In this document: one piece after another, positions 1 through 9,331 of the stretch | How positions within the stretch are numbered: the stretch's first letter is position 1 | Layout of the letters: every line of letters starts with the position of its first letter | NCBI RefSeq assembly: GCF_000308515.1 | Contig: NZ_BAFV01000041.1 | Coordinates: 1-64,000, forward strand | Direction of reading: 5' to 3' | DNA length: 64,000 bases | Source: Nocardia carnea NBRC 14403 | Lineage (GTDB): Bacteria > Actinomycetota > Actinomycetes > Mycobacteriales > Mycobacteriaceae | The notes under the pieces: generated by a model | What the model was told of the DNA's origin: nothing | Database searches by the model: none | Seen by the model: the letters and a program-made list of their open reading frames with translations, nothing else | Program-made: the position numbers and the translations under genes

Positions 1-2
1 GA

Positions 3-992
3 TCAGCCGAAGAAGACCTCGCCGAGGGTGGTCCAGCCGAGGACCGAATCGACGGCCAGACCGCAGAACACCACGGCGAGGTAGTTGTTGGACTGCAGGA
101 ACAGGCGCAGCGGTTTCACCGATTCGCCGCGGCGGACACCCGAGTAGAGCTGATGCGCCATGAGCAGGAACCAGGCCCCGGCGACCAATGCCACCGCCGC
201 GTAGATCACGCCGGTCGCCGGGACCAGTGCCAGGGTGGTGAGGACCGTGAGCCAGGTATAGATGACGATCTGTTTGGTCACGGCCTGCTCGGTGGCCACC
301 ACGGGCAGCATCGGCACGCCGGCGGCCCGGTAGTCCTCCTTGTAGCGCATGGCCAGCGCCCAGGTATGCGGCGGTGTCCAGAAGAAGATCACACCGAACA
401 GGGCCAGCGCGGGCCAGCCGATATCCCCGGTCACCGCGGACCAGCCGACGAGTGCGGGCATACAGCCGGCCGCACCACCCCAGACGACGTTCTGCGCGGT
501 GCGCCGTTTCAGGCCCAGTGTGTAGACGAAAACATAGAAGAGGATGGTGGCGACCACCAGCAGACCGCTGAGCAGATTCGCCTGCCACCACAGCCACGCG
601 AAGGAGCCGATTCCCAGGACGACGCCGAAGACGAAGGCGTGCGAGGTAGGAACGGCATCGCGGGCCAGCGGCCGTTTGGCGGTCCGCTTCATCACTTTGT
701 CGATATCGGCGTCGGCCACACAGTTCAGCGTGTTCGCGCTGGCCGCACCCATCCAGCCACCGAACAGGGTGGCCAGAATGAGCCCGATATCGACCTGGCC
801 GCGGTCGGCCAGCAGCATGGTGGGAATGGTCGCGACCAGCAGCAGCTCGATCACACGCGGTTTGGTGAGAGCGAGATACGCCAGCGGGCGGCGGGCGATC
901 CGGGCGAGTTTCGCACTGCCGAGGACGCGGTCCGCAGGTGCCGGGGCGGAATCGTGGGCGCCGCCGACCCCCGGGTCATGACCGATCCGCAA
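3..992 (-). CDS. ctaB: Protoheme IX farnesyltransferase (heme O synthase)
   Basis: Integral membrane prenyltransferase that adds a farnesyl group to protoheme IX, giving heme O for the aa3-type cytochrome oxidase. The polytopic protein carries the UbiA-type Asp-rich motif NCVADADID followed by KVMKRTAKRPLA, and a second acidic motif (YKEDY) before AGVPMLP; both match actinobacterial CtaB closely. The reading frame is open further upstream to 1085, but that part is a Cys/Arg-rich tail unlike the family. I place the start at the TTG at 990-992 with a GGAGAG just upstream; a GTG at 1008-1010 is the alternative. This gives about 329 residues, normal for the family. The stop codon lies at the very left edge of the window. 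It is divergent from the tkt operon, as in mycobacteria. Confidence 0.93.
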   Translation of the reverse strand: MRIGHDPGVGGAHDSAPAPADRVLGSAKLARIARRPLAYLALTKPRVIELLLVATIPTMLLADRGQVDIGLILATLFGGWMGAASANTLNCVADADIDKVMKRTAKRPLARDAVPTSHAFVFGVVLGIGSFAWLWWQANLLSGLLVVATILFYVFVYTLGLKRRTAQNVVWGGAAGCMPALVGWSAVTGDIGWPALALFGVIFFWTPPHTWALAMRYKEDYRAAGVPMLPVVATEQAVTKQIVIYTWLTVLTTLALVPATGVIYAAVALVAGAWFLLMAHQLYSGVRRGESVKPLRLFLQSNNYLAVVFCGLAVDSVLGWTTLGEVFFG

Positions 993-1272
993 CTGTCTCT
1001 CCTCGCACACTGTCGAACGGGCGCAGCCGGATCCACCTCGCTCGCAGCCACACCGGCCGGAGCAGAGCCGGAGGCCGCTGCGCATCGCATCCGGTTCGCG
1101 GGCGAGCAGCGCGCGGCTGCGACGCGGCTACTACTACACACGATGGTAGACCCAGGACCGCGACGCCCTGCCGCGCGCCCCTGCGACCCCGGCCACATTC
1201 CCGGGCTACGCCCCGCGGGAACGGCGGGTCCGTCTTGGCCGGGGGCCGTGCGCAGGGGCGGCCGGACGCATC

Positions 1273-1278
1273 TAGGGT
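1273..1278 (+). promoter_or_regulatory. Putative -10 hexamer of the tkt operon; ctaB-tkt intergenic region
   Basis: TAGGGT fits the TAnnnT pattern of an actinobacterial -10 box, about 100 nt before the tkt GTG. No convincing -35 is seen. The 385-nt region between the divergent ctaB and tkt starts (993-1377) holds no gene I can support. Confidence 0.35.
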
Positions 1279-1377
1279 ATGGGGTGTATGCGGCGCCGCC
1301 GTCACCGCGCCGTACCGGTTCGCCGCCCCTGCCCGCCCCCTTTTCGACGCCTCGAAAATGTCAGGAGAAACACGGTC

Positions 1378-3519
1378 GTGTCAGTGACAGACGACATCCG
1401 CGCCCTCACCCAGCCGAACCTGCCGGACGACTGGACCGATCTGGACACCAAGGCCGTCGATACGGCCCGCGTCCTGGCCGCCGACGCCGTGCAGACCGCG
1501 GGCAACGGCCATCCGGGCACCGCTATGAGCCTGGCGCCGCTGGCGTACACGCTGTTCCAGCGGACCATGCGGCACGACCCCGCCGACCCGGAATGGGTCG
1601 GGCGCGACCGATTCGTGCTGTCCTGCGGCCATTCCAGCCTCACCCTCTACATCCAGCTGTACCTGGCGGGTTTCGGGCTGGAACTCGACGATCTGAAGAA
1701 TCTGCGCAAATGGGGTTCGCTGACACCGGGACATCCGGAGTACCGGCACACCAAGGGCGTCGAGATCACCACCGGCCCGCTGGGCCAGGGGCTGGCGTCG
1801 GCGGTGGGTATGGCGATGGCGGCCCGCCGTGAGCGCGGCCTGTTCGATCCGGAGGCCGCGACCGGTGCGAGCCCGTTCGACCATCACATCTATGTGATCG
1901 CCTCCGACGGCGATATGGAGGAAGGCGTCACGTCCGAGGCCTCCTCGATCGCGGGCACCCAGCAGCTCGGGAACCTCGTGGTGATCTACGACGACAACAA
2001 GATCTCCATCGAGGACGACACCACCATCGCTTTCACCGAGGATGTGGCGGCCCGCTACGCGGCGTACGGCTGGCATGTCGAGGTGGTCGAGGGCGGCGAG
2101 GATGTCGTCGCGATCGAGGCGGCGCTGGCCGCGGCGAAGGCCGAAACCGATAAGCCGACGCTCATCCTGCTGCGCACCATCATCGGTTATCCCGCGCCGA
2201 ACAAGATGAACACCGGCGCGGCGCACGGTGCGGCGCTGGGCGCGGACGAGGTGGCCGCCGCCAAACGTGCCCTGGGCTTCGATCCCGAGCAGACCTTCCA
2301 GGTCGACGACGATGTCATCGCGCACACCCGCAAGGCCGCCGAACGCGGCGCGAAAGCGCATGCCGGCTGGACCGTCGAATTCGACGCCTGGGCCCAGCGG
2401 GTGCCGCAGGGCAAGGTGCTGTTCGACCGGCTGTTCAACGGTCAGCTGCCGGACGGCTGGACCGACGGTCTGCCCACCTGGGAGCCGGACGCCAAGGGCC
2501 TGGCCACCCGGAAGGCTTCGGCCAAGGTCCTCGCCGCCGTCGGCCCGGTACTGCCGGAACTGTGGGGCGGTTCGGCCGACCTCGCCGAATCCAACAACAC
2601 CACCATTCCGGAATCGATGAGCTTCGGTCCCGAATCCATCTCCACCGGAATGTGGAAGGCCAACCCGTACGGCCGCACCCTGCACTTCGGTGTCCGCGAG
2701 CACGCGATGGGGTCGATCCTCAACGGCATCGCCCTGCACGGACCCACCCGCCCCTACGGCGGCACCTTCCTGGTGTTCAGCGACTACATGCGTCCGGCGG
2801 TGCGGCTGGCCGCGCTCATGCGGGTGCCGGTGACCTACGTCTGGACCCACGATTCCATCGGTCTCGGCGAGGACGGCCCCACGCACCAGCCGATCGAGCA
2901 TCTGGCCGCACTGCGCGCCATCCCTGGCCTGTCGGTGGTGCGCCCCGGTGACGCCAACGAAACCGCCTACGCCTGGCGCGCGGTGATCGAGAAGCACAGC
3001 GGTAAGCACAATTCGCCGTTCGTCTCCAGCGATGCCGTGGGCACCGGCGGCCCGGCCGCGCTGGCACTGACCCGGCAGGACTTGCCGGTACTCGAGGGCA
3101 CCGACCTCGACGGCGTGTCCAAGGGCGGTTACATCCTCGCGGAGGCCTCCACCGGCGTTCCGCAGGTGATTCTGATCGGCACGGGCTCCGAGCTCCAGCT
3201 CGCCGTGGCCGCGCGCACTACCCTGGAGGAGCAGGGCATCGGCACCCGGGTGGTCTCGATGCCGTGCGTGGAATGGTTCGACGCGCAGGACAAGGCCTAT
3301 CGCGACGAGGTGCTGCCGCCGGCAGTGGCCGCCCGGGTCGCGGTCGAAGCCGGTATCGCGATGCCGTGGCACCGGTTCACCGGCGATGCGGGCGAGATCG
3401 TGTCGATCGAGCATTTCGGCGCCTCGGCCGATTACAAGACCTTGTTCCGCGAGTTCGGCTTCACGCCGGAGGCTGTCGTGGCCGCTGCGCAGCGCACGCT
3501 CGACAATGTGAAGGGATAA
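1378..3519 (+). CDS. tkt: Transketolase
   Basis: Thiamine-diphosphate enzyme of the non-oxidative pentose phosphate pathway, transferring two-carbon ketol units between sugar phosphates in the cytoplasm. The N-terminal ThDP domain shows GNGHPG and the Mg/ThDP motif GDMEEGVTSE with DDN downstream. The central pyrimidine-binding domain shows HFGVREHAMG and DSIGLGEDGPTHQP, and a C-terminal transketolase domain follows. The start is the GTG at 1378, preceded by AGGAGA with 9 nt spacing; the frame stays open upstream to 1279 but has no ribosome site there. Length 713 residues is usual. It heads a five-gene operon, with tal starting 6 nt after its stop. Confidence 0.97.
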   Translation: MSVTDDIRALTQPNLPDDWTDLDTKAVDTARVLAADAVQTAGNGHPGTAMSLAPLAYTLFQRTMRHDPADPEWVGRDRFVLSCGHSSLTLYIQLYLAGFGLELDDLKNLRKWGSLTPGHPEYRHTKGVEITTGPLGQGLASAVGMAMAARRERGLFDPEAATGASPFDHHIYVIASDGDMEEGVTSEASSIAGTQQLGNLVVIYDDNKISIEDDTTIAFTEDVAARYAAYGWHVEVVEGGEDVVAIEAALAAAKAETDKPTLILLRTIIGYPAPNKMNTGAAHGAALGADEVAAAKRALGFDPEQTFQVDDDVIAHTRKAAERGAKAHAGWTVEFDAWAQRVPQGKVLFDRLFNGQLPDGWTDGLPTWEPDAKGLATRKASAKVLAAVGPVLPELWGGSADLAESNNTTIPESMSFGPESISTGMWKANPYGRTLHFGVREHAMGSILNGIALHGPTRPYGGTFLVFSDYMRPAVRLAALMRVPVTYVWTHDSIGLGEDGPTHQPIEHLAALRAIPGLSVVRPGDANETAYAWRAVIEKHSGKHNSPFVSSDAVGTGGPAALALTRQDLPVLEGTDLDGVSKGGYILAEASTGVPQVILIGTGSELQLAVAARTTLEEQGIGTRVVSMPCVEWFDAQDKAYRDEVLPPAVAARVAVEAGIAMPWHRFTGDAGEIVSIEHFGASADYKTLFREFGFTPEAVVAAAQRTLDNVKG

Positions 3520-3525
3520 GGGTTC

Positions 3526-4659
3526 ATGGCACAGAACGAGAACGTCGCCGCCCTGGCCGCGGCCGGAGTGTCGGTGTGGCTGGACGATCTGTCACGCGAT
3601 CGGATCAACTCCGGCAACCTCGCCGAATTGATCGCCACCCGCGGGGTCGTCGGGGTCACCACCAACCCGACCATCTTCCAGGGTGCCCTCAGCAAGGGGC
3701 ACGCCTACGACGAGCAGGTCCGGGCGCTGGCCGCCCGCGGCGCCGATACCGACGCCGCCGTCCGCACCATCACCACCGACGATGTCCGCGCGGCCTGCGA
3801 TGTGCTGGCCCCGGTCTTCGAACAGACCGGTGGCGTGGACGGGCGGGTCTCGATCGAGGTCGATCCGCGGCTGGCCTTCGACGCCGACAAGACGGTGGCC
3901 CAGGCCGTCGAACTGTGGAAGATCGTCGACCGGCCGAACCTGTTCATCAAGATCCCGGCCACCGAAGCCGGCCTGCCCGCCATCACCGCGGTCATCGAGG
4001 AGGGCATCAGCGTCAACGTGACCCTGATCTTCTCGGTACAGCGGTACCGCGCGGTCATGGGCGCCTACCTGGACGGGCTGCGTAAGGCCCGGGTCGCCGG
4101 GCATGATCTCGCCAAGATCCATTCGGTGGCTTCGTTCTTCGTCTCCCGGGTGGATTCGGAGATCGATAAGCGGCTCGAGGCGATCGGTACCCCCGAGGCC
4201 CTGGCACTGCGCGGTAAGGCAGGCGTGGCCAACGCCCGGCTCGCCTACGCCGAATACCTGGATGTCTTCGGCTCCGGTGGTGACCACGCCTCGACCTACA
4301 ACCATCTGGCCTCCGCCGGCGCGAACCGGCAGCGACCGCTGTGGGCGTCGACCGGGGTGAAGAACCCCGAGTACCCGGACACCATGTACGTCACCGAACT
4401 GGTCGCCACGAATACGGTGAACACGCTGCCGGAGAAGACGCTCGAGGCCGTCGCCGATCACGGTCAGGTCCGCGGCGACACTGTCTCCGGGACCGCCGAC
4501 GAGGCGGCCGGGGTCTTCGAGCAGCTCCGCGAGGTGGGTATCGATCTCGACGATGTCTTCGCAGTACTCGAACGCGAGGGCGTGGACAAGTTCGAGAAAT
4601 CCTGGCAGGAACTGCTGGATGCCACCACAGCCGAATTGGCTGCCGCAGGAGGTAACTGA
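3526..4659 (+). CDS. tal: Transaldolase
   Basis: Schiff-base aldolase of the non-oxidative pentose phosphate pathway, moving a dihydroxyacetone unit from sedoheptulose 7-phosphate to glyceraldehyde 3-phosphate. The TIM-barrel motifs VTTNPTIFQGAL (about residue 45) and FIKIPATEAG are visible; the Lys of the second is the Schiff-base residue. 377 residues fits the longer actinobacterial transaldolase class. Second gene of the tkt operon, 6 nt after tkt; an AGGAGGT inside its 3' end (4647-4653) serves zwf. Confidence 0.97.
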   Translation: MAQNENVAALAAAGVSVWLDDLSRDRINSGNLAELIATRGVVGVTTNPTIFQGALSKGHAYDEQVRALAARGADTDAAVRTITTDDVRAACDVLAPVFEQTGGVDGRVSIEVDPRLAFDADKTVAQAVELWKIVDRPNLFIKIPATEAGLPAITAVIEEGISVNVTLIFSVQRYRAVMGAYLDGLRKARVAGHDLAKIHSVASFFVSRVDSEIDKRLEAIGTPEALALRGKAGVANARLAYAEYLDVFGSGGDHASTYNHLASAGANRQRPLWASTGVKNPEYPDTMYVTELVATNTVNTLPEKTLEAVADHGQVRGDTVSGTADEAAGVFEQLREVGIDLDDVFAVLEREGVDKFEKSWQELLDATTAELAAAGGN

Positions 4660-4664
4660 CCCCG

Positions 4665-6239
4665 ATGGCCGGCGCTCCGGAGAGCACAGTGACGGCGTCC
4701 GGCACCCCGTGGCGTAATCCGCTGCGGGACAGCCGCGACAAACGGATACCGCGGATCGCGGGCCCGTGCAGCATGGTGATCTTCGGAGTCACCGGAGATC
4801 TCTCCCGGCGCAAGCTCATGCCGGCCATCTACGATCTCGCGAACCGGGGGTTGCTGCCCCCGGGTTTCGCGCTGGTCGGTTTCGCCCGCCGCGAGATGTC
4901 GGACCGGGATTTCGGCGATATCGTCCACGACGCGGTGCGCGCGCATTCGCGGACTCCGTTCCGCCAGGAGGTCTGGGATCATCTGGCGGAAGGGTTCCGC
5001 TTCGTCCAGGGCACCTTCGAGGACGACAACGCCTTCGCGACGCTCGCCGATACCCTGGCCTGCCTCGATACCGAACGTGGTACCGGCGGTAATCACGCCT
5101 TCTACCTCTCGATCCCGCCCGATTCGTTCCCGGTCGTGCTCGATCAGCTGCATCGGCACCGGCTCACCAGCCGGCACGCCGATCAGGGGCCGGCACCGTG
5201 GCGGCGAGTGGTGATCGAGAAACCGTTCGGGCACGATCTCGACAGCGCCCGCGAGCTCAACGCATTGGTGAATCGGGTGTTCCCCGAGGAGACCGTTTTC
5301 CGGATCGACCACTATCTCGGCAAGGAGACGGTGCAGAACATTCTGGCGTTGCGTTTCGCGAACCAGCTGTTCGATCCGATCTGGAACGCCAACTATGTCG
5401 ACCACGTGCAGATCACCATGGCCGAGGATATCGGCCTCGGCGGCCGGGCCGGCTACTACGACGGGATCGGCGCCGCCCGCGATGTGATCCAGAACCATCT
5501 GCTGCAACTGCTCGCGCTCACCGCCATGGAGGAGCCGATCAGCTTCGAACCCCGGCAGCTGCAGATGGAGAAGATCAAGGTCCTCTCCGCCACGAAACTC
5601 GTGGAACCGCTCGACGAAACGACCGCTCGCGGCCAGTATGCGGCCGGTTGGCAGGGCGGTCAGGAAGTGGTGGGGCTGCTGGACGAGGAAGGTTTCGACC
5701 CGCAGTCCCGCACCGAAACCTATGCCGCACTGACCCTCGAGGTCGATACTCGGCGCTGGGCCGGGGTCCCGTTCTATCTGCGGACCGGTAAACGCCTGGG
5801 CCGCCGGGTCACCGAGATCGCAGTGGTGTTCAAACGCGCCCCGCATCTGCCGTTCGACCAGACCATGACCGAGGAACTCGGCGAGAACGCACTCGTCATC
5901 CGTGTGCAGCCGGACGAGGGCATCACCATGCGCTTCGGTTCGAAGGTACCCGGATCGTCCATGGAAGTACGCGATGTGAACATGGATTTCAGCTACGGCG
6001 AAGCGTTCACCGAATCCTCCCCGGAAGCCTACGAACGTCTCATCCTCGACGTCCTGCTCGGCGAACCCTCCCTTTTCCCGGTCAATGCGGAGGTCGAATT
6101 GTCCTGGCGCATCCTCGATCCCGTACTCGCCCACTGGGCGGCCGACGGTAAACCCGAACAGTACGAGGCCGGGACCTGGGGCCCGGATTCCGCTGCCGAG
6201 ATGCTGGCCCGCACGGGCCGGGAATGGCGGCGGCCGTGA
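4665..6239 (+). CDS. zwf: Glucose-6-phosphate 1-dehydrogenase
   Basis: Oxidises glucose 6-phosphate to 6-phosphogluconolactone, making NADPH. The Rossmann-fold dinucleotide motif GVTGDLSRRK lies near residue 40 and the substrate/catalytic signature RIDHYLGKE near residue 210. 524 residues is the normal size. The ATG follows the tal stop by 5 nt with AGGAGGT upstream. The last bases overlap the opcA start (GTGA at 6236-6239), so zwf and its activator are translationally coupled. Confidence 0.97.
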   Translation: MAGAPESTVTASGTPWRNPLRDSRDKRIPRIAGPCSMVIFGVTGDLSRRKLMPAIYDLANRGLLPPGFALVGFARREMSDRDFGDIVHDAVRAHSRTPFRQEVWDHLAEGFRFVQGTFEDDNAFATLADTLACLDTERGTGGNHAFYLSIPPDSFPVVLDQLHRHRLTSRHADQGPAPWRRVVIEKPFGHDLDSARELNALVNRVFPEETVFRIDHYLGKETVQNILALRFANQLFDPIWNANYVDHVQITMAEDIGLGGRAGYYDGIGAARDVIQNHLLQLLALTAMEEPISFEPRQLQMEKIKVLSATKLVEPLDETTARGQYAAGWQGGQEVVGLLDEEGFDPQSRTETYAALTLEVDTRRWAGVPFYLRTGKRLGRRVTEIAVVFKRAPHLPFDQTMTEELGENALVIRVQPDEGITMRFGSKVPGSSMEVRDVNMDFSYGEAFTESSPEAYERLILDVLLGEPSLFPVNAEVELSWRILDPVLAHWAADGKPEQYEAGTWGPDSAAEMLARTGREWRRP

Positions 6240-7153
6240 TCATCGATATCCCCGACACCACCACCGGCGCCGTCACCAAACGCCTGGTCCAGCTGCGCGA
6301 GAGCAACGGCGTGATCACCATGGGCCGAGTGCTGACCCTGGTCGTGTGCACGCTGGACAGTTCCGAAGCCGAGGGCGCCATCGACGCCGCCAACGACGCC
6401 AGCCGCGAACACCCCTGCCGGGTGGTCGTACTCGCCCGCGGGGACCGCTCGGCAGATACCCGGCTGGACGCGCAGATCCGGGTCGGCGGTGACGCCGGCG
6501 CCGCGGAGGTGATCGTGCTGCGTTTGCAGGGACAGCTGGTGAACCACGAAAGCAGCGTGGTGATCCCGTTCCTGCTGCCCGACACCCCGGTGGTGGCATG
6601 GTGGCCGCGGGGCGCACCGGAATTCCCGTCGAAGGATTCGGTGGGCCGGCTGGCGGCACGCCGGATCACCGACGCCACCTTCGCTCGCGACCCGCAGGCC
6701 ACCATCAAGAAACGCCACAGCTCCTACGCCCCCGGCGATTCCGATCTCGCATGGAGCCGCATCACCTACTGGCGGGCCCTGCTGGCCGCCGCGATGGATG
6801 AGGCCCCGCACGAACCGGTGCAATCTGTGACGGTTTCCGGGCTGCGTGAAGAACCCGCGCTGGATATGCTCGCCGGCTGGCTCGCCCGGCGACTCGACTG
6901 TCCCGTGTATCGGACAACCGGCGATCTGGTGGTCGAACTCCATCGCCCGACGGTGTCGATCGCCATCGCCCGCCCGCAGACCGGGGTCACCGCGACACTC
7001 ACCCGCACCGGTGAACCCGAACAGCGGATCGCGCTGGCACGCCGGGAGACCCGCGACTGCCTGGCCGAGGAACTACGCCGTCTGGACGCCGACGAAATCT
7101 ATGCCGAAGCCCTCGCCGGAATCGAAAGGGTGACCTATGACCACCAGCCGTGA
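6236..7153 (+). CDS. opcA: Glucose-6-phosphate dehydrogenase assembly protein OpcA
   Basis: OpcA is the actinobacterial and cyanobacterial factor that assembles and activates G6PDH. The protein matches the mycobacterial OpcA pattern along its length: MIIDIPDTTTG at the start, LDAQIRVGGDAGAAEV, FLLPDTPVVAWWP, SRITYWRALL and AEELRRLDADEIYAEAL. I choose the GTG at 6236, which overlaps the zwf stop, rather than the ATG 12 nt upstream, because homologues begin with MI[VI]D[LI]PDTTT. About 305 residues. Its 3' end overlaps pgl by 17 nt. Confidence 0.95.
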   Translation: MIIDIPDTTTGAVTKRLVQLRESNGVITMGRVLTLVVCTLDSSEAEGAIDAANDASREHPCRVVVLARGDRSADTRLDAQIRVGGDAGAAEVIVLRLQGQLVNHESSVVIPFLLPDTPVVAWWPRGAPEFPSKDSVGRLAARRITDATFARDPQATIKKRHSSYAPGDSDLAWSRITYWRALLAAAMDEAPHEPVQSVTVSGLREEPALDMLAGWLARRLDCPVYRTTGDLVVELHRPTVSIAIARPQTGVTATLTRTGEPEQRIALARRETRDCLAEELRRLDADEIYAEALAGIERVTYDHQP

Positions 7154-7892
7154 CGCCGCCCCCGCCGCAACTGTGGATGTGCATCCCGACAACGACGCCC
7201 TGACCACCGCCGCCGCCCGCCGTTTCGTGGAAGTCCTGGTGGCGGCGCAGGCCGGACGCGGCACCGCGTCGGTGGTGCTGACCGGCGGCGGTACCGGTAT
7301 CACCCTGCTGGAGAAGGTTCGCGCCGAACCGGGCGAGCTGGACTGGTCGAAACTCGATATCTTCTGGGGCGACGAACGTTTCGTCCCCGCAGGCGACCCC
7401 GAACGCAACGAACTCCAGGCACACCGCGCACTGCTCGACCACGTCCCTGTGGATCCCGCTCGCGTCCACACCGTGGCCACCTCCGACGGCGAATACCCGG
7501 ACCCGGTCGAAGCGGCCGCCGAGTACGCCACCGCGGTCCGCGCCCACCTCGCCGCATCCGGCGGTTTCGACCTGCATCTGCTCGGCATGGGCCCGGACGG
7601 GCATATCAATTCGCTGTTCCCCGGGCACGCCGACACGATCCGCGAGGACCGCGAACCGGCCGTCGCGGTCACCGACTCCCCCAAACCACCCCCGGTCCGG
7701 GTCACCCTGACCTATCCGGCGATCCGGCGGTCACGACACGTCGTCCTGGTGGTGTCGGGCGCGAACAAGGCCGAGCCCGTCGCCGCCGCGCTGAACGGCG
7801 CCGACCCGCTCGAGATCCCCGCCGCGGGCGCTCACGGCACCGAATCCACCACCTGGATCCTCGACAAGGACGCGGCCGCCGCGATCCGCTGA
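7137..7892 (+). CDS. pgl: 6-phosphogluconolactonase
   Basis: Hydrolyses 6-phosphogluconolactone to 6-phosphogluconate, the step after Zwf. The SugR/GlcN6P-isomerase-like fold shows VVLTGGGTG near residue 42, WGDERFVP and GMGPDGHINSLFPGH, the latter carrying the family's catalytic Asp/His residues. 251 residues is typical. Last gene of the tkt-tal-zwf-opcA-pgl operon; its start lies inside the end of opcA. Confidence 0.95.
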   Translation: MTTSRDAAPAATVDVHPDNDALTTAAARRFVEVLVAAQAGRGTASVVLTGGGTGITLLEKVRAEPGELDWSKLDIFWGDERFVPAGDPERNELQAHRALLDHVPVDPARVHTVATSDGEYPDPVEAAAEYATAVRAHLAASGGFDLHLLGMGPDGHINSLFPGHADTIREDREPAVAVTDSPKPPPVRVTLTYPAIRRSRHVVLVVSGANKAEPVAAALNGADPLEIPAAGAHGTESTTWILDKDAAAAIR

Positions 7893-7907
7893 ACCGCCTG
7901 TCGGGGA

Positions 7908-8082
7908 CCCGATCAGCGCTCGCGCGATGAACGTACCGTGACTGCCGATGACGGCGGTTCGTCCCCGTAGGCCGCCGACGATATCGGTCAGCGCGTCCAC
8001 CGCACGCTCGGTGAGTTCGTCCAGGCTTTCGGCACCCGGGCGCGCCCACCGCGGATGCGCCCAGCTCTGCGCATTATGGCGC
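7908..8082 (-). pseudogene. Remnant of a histidine phosphatase gene (copy of 11561-11735)
   Basis: These 175 nt align without any gap to 11561-11735 inside the intact phosphatase gene at 11450-12016. By hand count 151 of 175 bases agree (about 86%), and 48 of 58 encoded residues agree. The fragment keeps the second catalytic-core His (IGSHGTF) and the block AQSWAHP-WARPGAESL. It lacks the N-terminal RHA motif and the catalytic Glu region, so it cannot encode a working enzyme. Similarity stops abruptly at both ends. The frame itself is still open. Confidence 0.75.
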
Positions 8083-8160
8083 AGGACAACCTGGATTCCG
8101 TGCCACACCTGCGACACTGTGGCAGAAGCCGGCCCATCGATCAGTGCGAGGTGACCTCGA

Positions 8161-9123
8161 GTGAACAGTCAGCTCCCCTCCACAGCCGCTCGCCGGTGGC
8201 TGGTGATCGCGGCGGTGGCCTTCGGTGCCGCCGTCGCGGTCTACCTCCTCGCGGTGTGCACCGAGACAGGACAGCGGCTGGAGAACGCCGCGCTGCGAGG
8301 TGCCGACGAAGCGAGTTCACGCGACGCCGCGCAGGCCTCGCACGCATTGAACCAGATCACCGTCTATTCGCTGGGTGTCGCGGTGGTGCTCGTCGCCCTG
8401 ATCGGCCTGCTGCGGCGGCGAATCGATCTCGCGGTGGCCGCGGTCGGGGTGATCGTCGGCGGGCAACTGGTCGTGCAGGTACTGAAACGCTACCTGCTAC
8501 CGCGACCCGAACTCGTCGACGTCACCGCCGGTTACGCCCACAACAGCCTGCCGAGCGGTCACACCACCATCGCCATGACCGTCTTGTTCGCCACCGTGAT
8601 CGTGGTGCCCTATCGCTGGCGTGGTGTGGCCATGCTGGTCGTACTGACCTGGGCGGTCGGTATCGGCCACTACACCCTGACCGCCAAATGGCACCGGCTC
8701 AGCGATACCCTCGCCGCCGATGCCATCGCCTTGGCCCTGGCCTGCCTTGTCTCCTGGTGGCTGGCCCGTCGAGAGGCGCTCGGTCGCGACGAGGGCCGCC
8801 CCCGGATCCTTCCGATCGTCCTCGCCACGTTGATGTCGGTCATGGCGTTGGTCACGCTGATCCTCGGCGGCATTCTGTGGGGTATCCCGCTCACACAGAA
8901 GGGCCTCGACACCGCGACCGGAGACTACGCCTGGGAAATCTATTTGGGCGCGACCGCCTTCGCCTCCGCAGGGTCGATCATCGCCGCCCTGATCTTCCTC
9001 GCCAGTTGGCGGCGAATCGACAGCACCGGCCGGATCGCCGATGCCGTGCCCGGCACCGCGCGCCCGGATGGCCGGGCGGAACACCGGCCGCGATCACCAG
9101 CGAGCCCAACGCCATTTCCCTGA
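8161..9123 (+). CDS. PAP2-family membrane phosphatase
   Basis: Membrane-embedded phosphatase of the PAP2/undecaprenyl-diphosphatase type; the substrate is probably a lipid phosphate but cannot be assigned. An N-terminal hydrophobic segment (about residues 10-30) and five or so further helices are visible. The PAP2 signatures appear in order: KRYLLPRPE (about residue 102), NSLPSGHTT (about 125) and KWHRLSD (about 180) with the HxxxD catalytic pair. The C-terminal 100 residues add two more hydrophobic segments and a hydrophilic tail. GTG start at 8161; no strong ribosome site is seen. Not in an operon with the preceding remnant. Confidence 0.85.
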   Translation: MNSQLPSTAARRWLVIAAVAFGAAVAVYLLAVCTETGQRLENAALRGADEASSRDAAQASHALNQITVYSLGVAVVLVALIGLLRRRIDLAVAAVGVIVGGQLVVQVLKRYLLPRPELVDVTAGYAHNSLPSGHTTIAMTVLFATVIVVPYRWRGVAMLVVLTWAVGIGHYTLTAKWHRLSDTLAADAIALALACLVSWWLARREALGRDEGRPRILPIVLATLMSVMALVTLILGGILWGIPLTQKGLDTATGDYAWEIYLGATAFASAGSIIAALIFLASWRRIDSTGRIADAVPGTARPDGRAEHRPRSPASPTPFP

Positions 9124-9141
9124 CCGCGACGGCTCGGCTCC

Positions 9142-9294
9142 ATGCGCCACGACCCGACCGTCACGGGCGAGGATTCGACCGCCGATACGCAGCCAGGCCC
9201 GGCCGGTGCGCCGACGCGGGCATGGGAGTTGTTCACCGCGGCCCGCGGCCTGATGCGGCGATTGAGCCTCGCACAAGATCTTCCACTCGGGTGA
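9142..9294 (+). pseudogene. Small open frame, possible regulator remnant
   Basis: A 50-codon frame starting at the ATG at 9142, reading MRHDPTVTGEDSTADTQPG and then TRAWELFTAARGLMRRLSLA before a TGA at 9292. The last part faintly recalls the N-terminus of MarR-type regulators, which would make it a truncated gene. No clear ribosome site precedes it. I cannot tell a remnant from a chance frame. Apart from this and the operator at 9332, the 9124-9385 gap holds nothing else I can support. Confidence 0.2.
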
Positions 9295-9331
9295 TCGGAC
9301 CGCCTGCTTGACCGTTGGCATGCCGAGGCCG

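Noticed and set aside
1381..3414. Long open frame antisense to transketolase (677 codons)
   Set aside because: Frame shadow of a GC-rich gene; His/Arg/Gly-rich with no family pattern, while the plus strand encodes complete transketolase.
4464..6134. Long open frame antisense to zwf
   Set aside because: Same composition artefact; zwf on the plus strand has all catalytic motifs.
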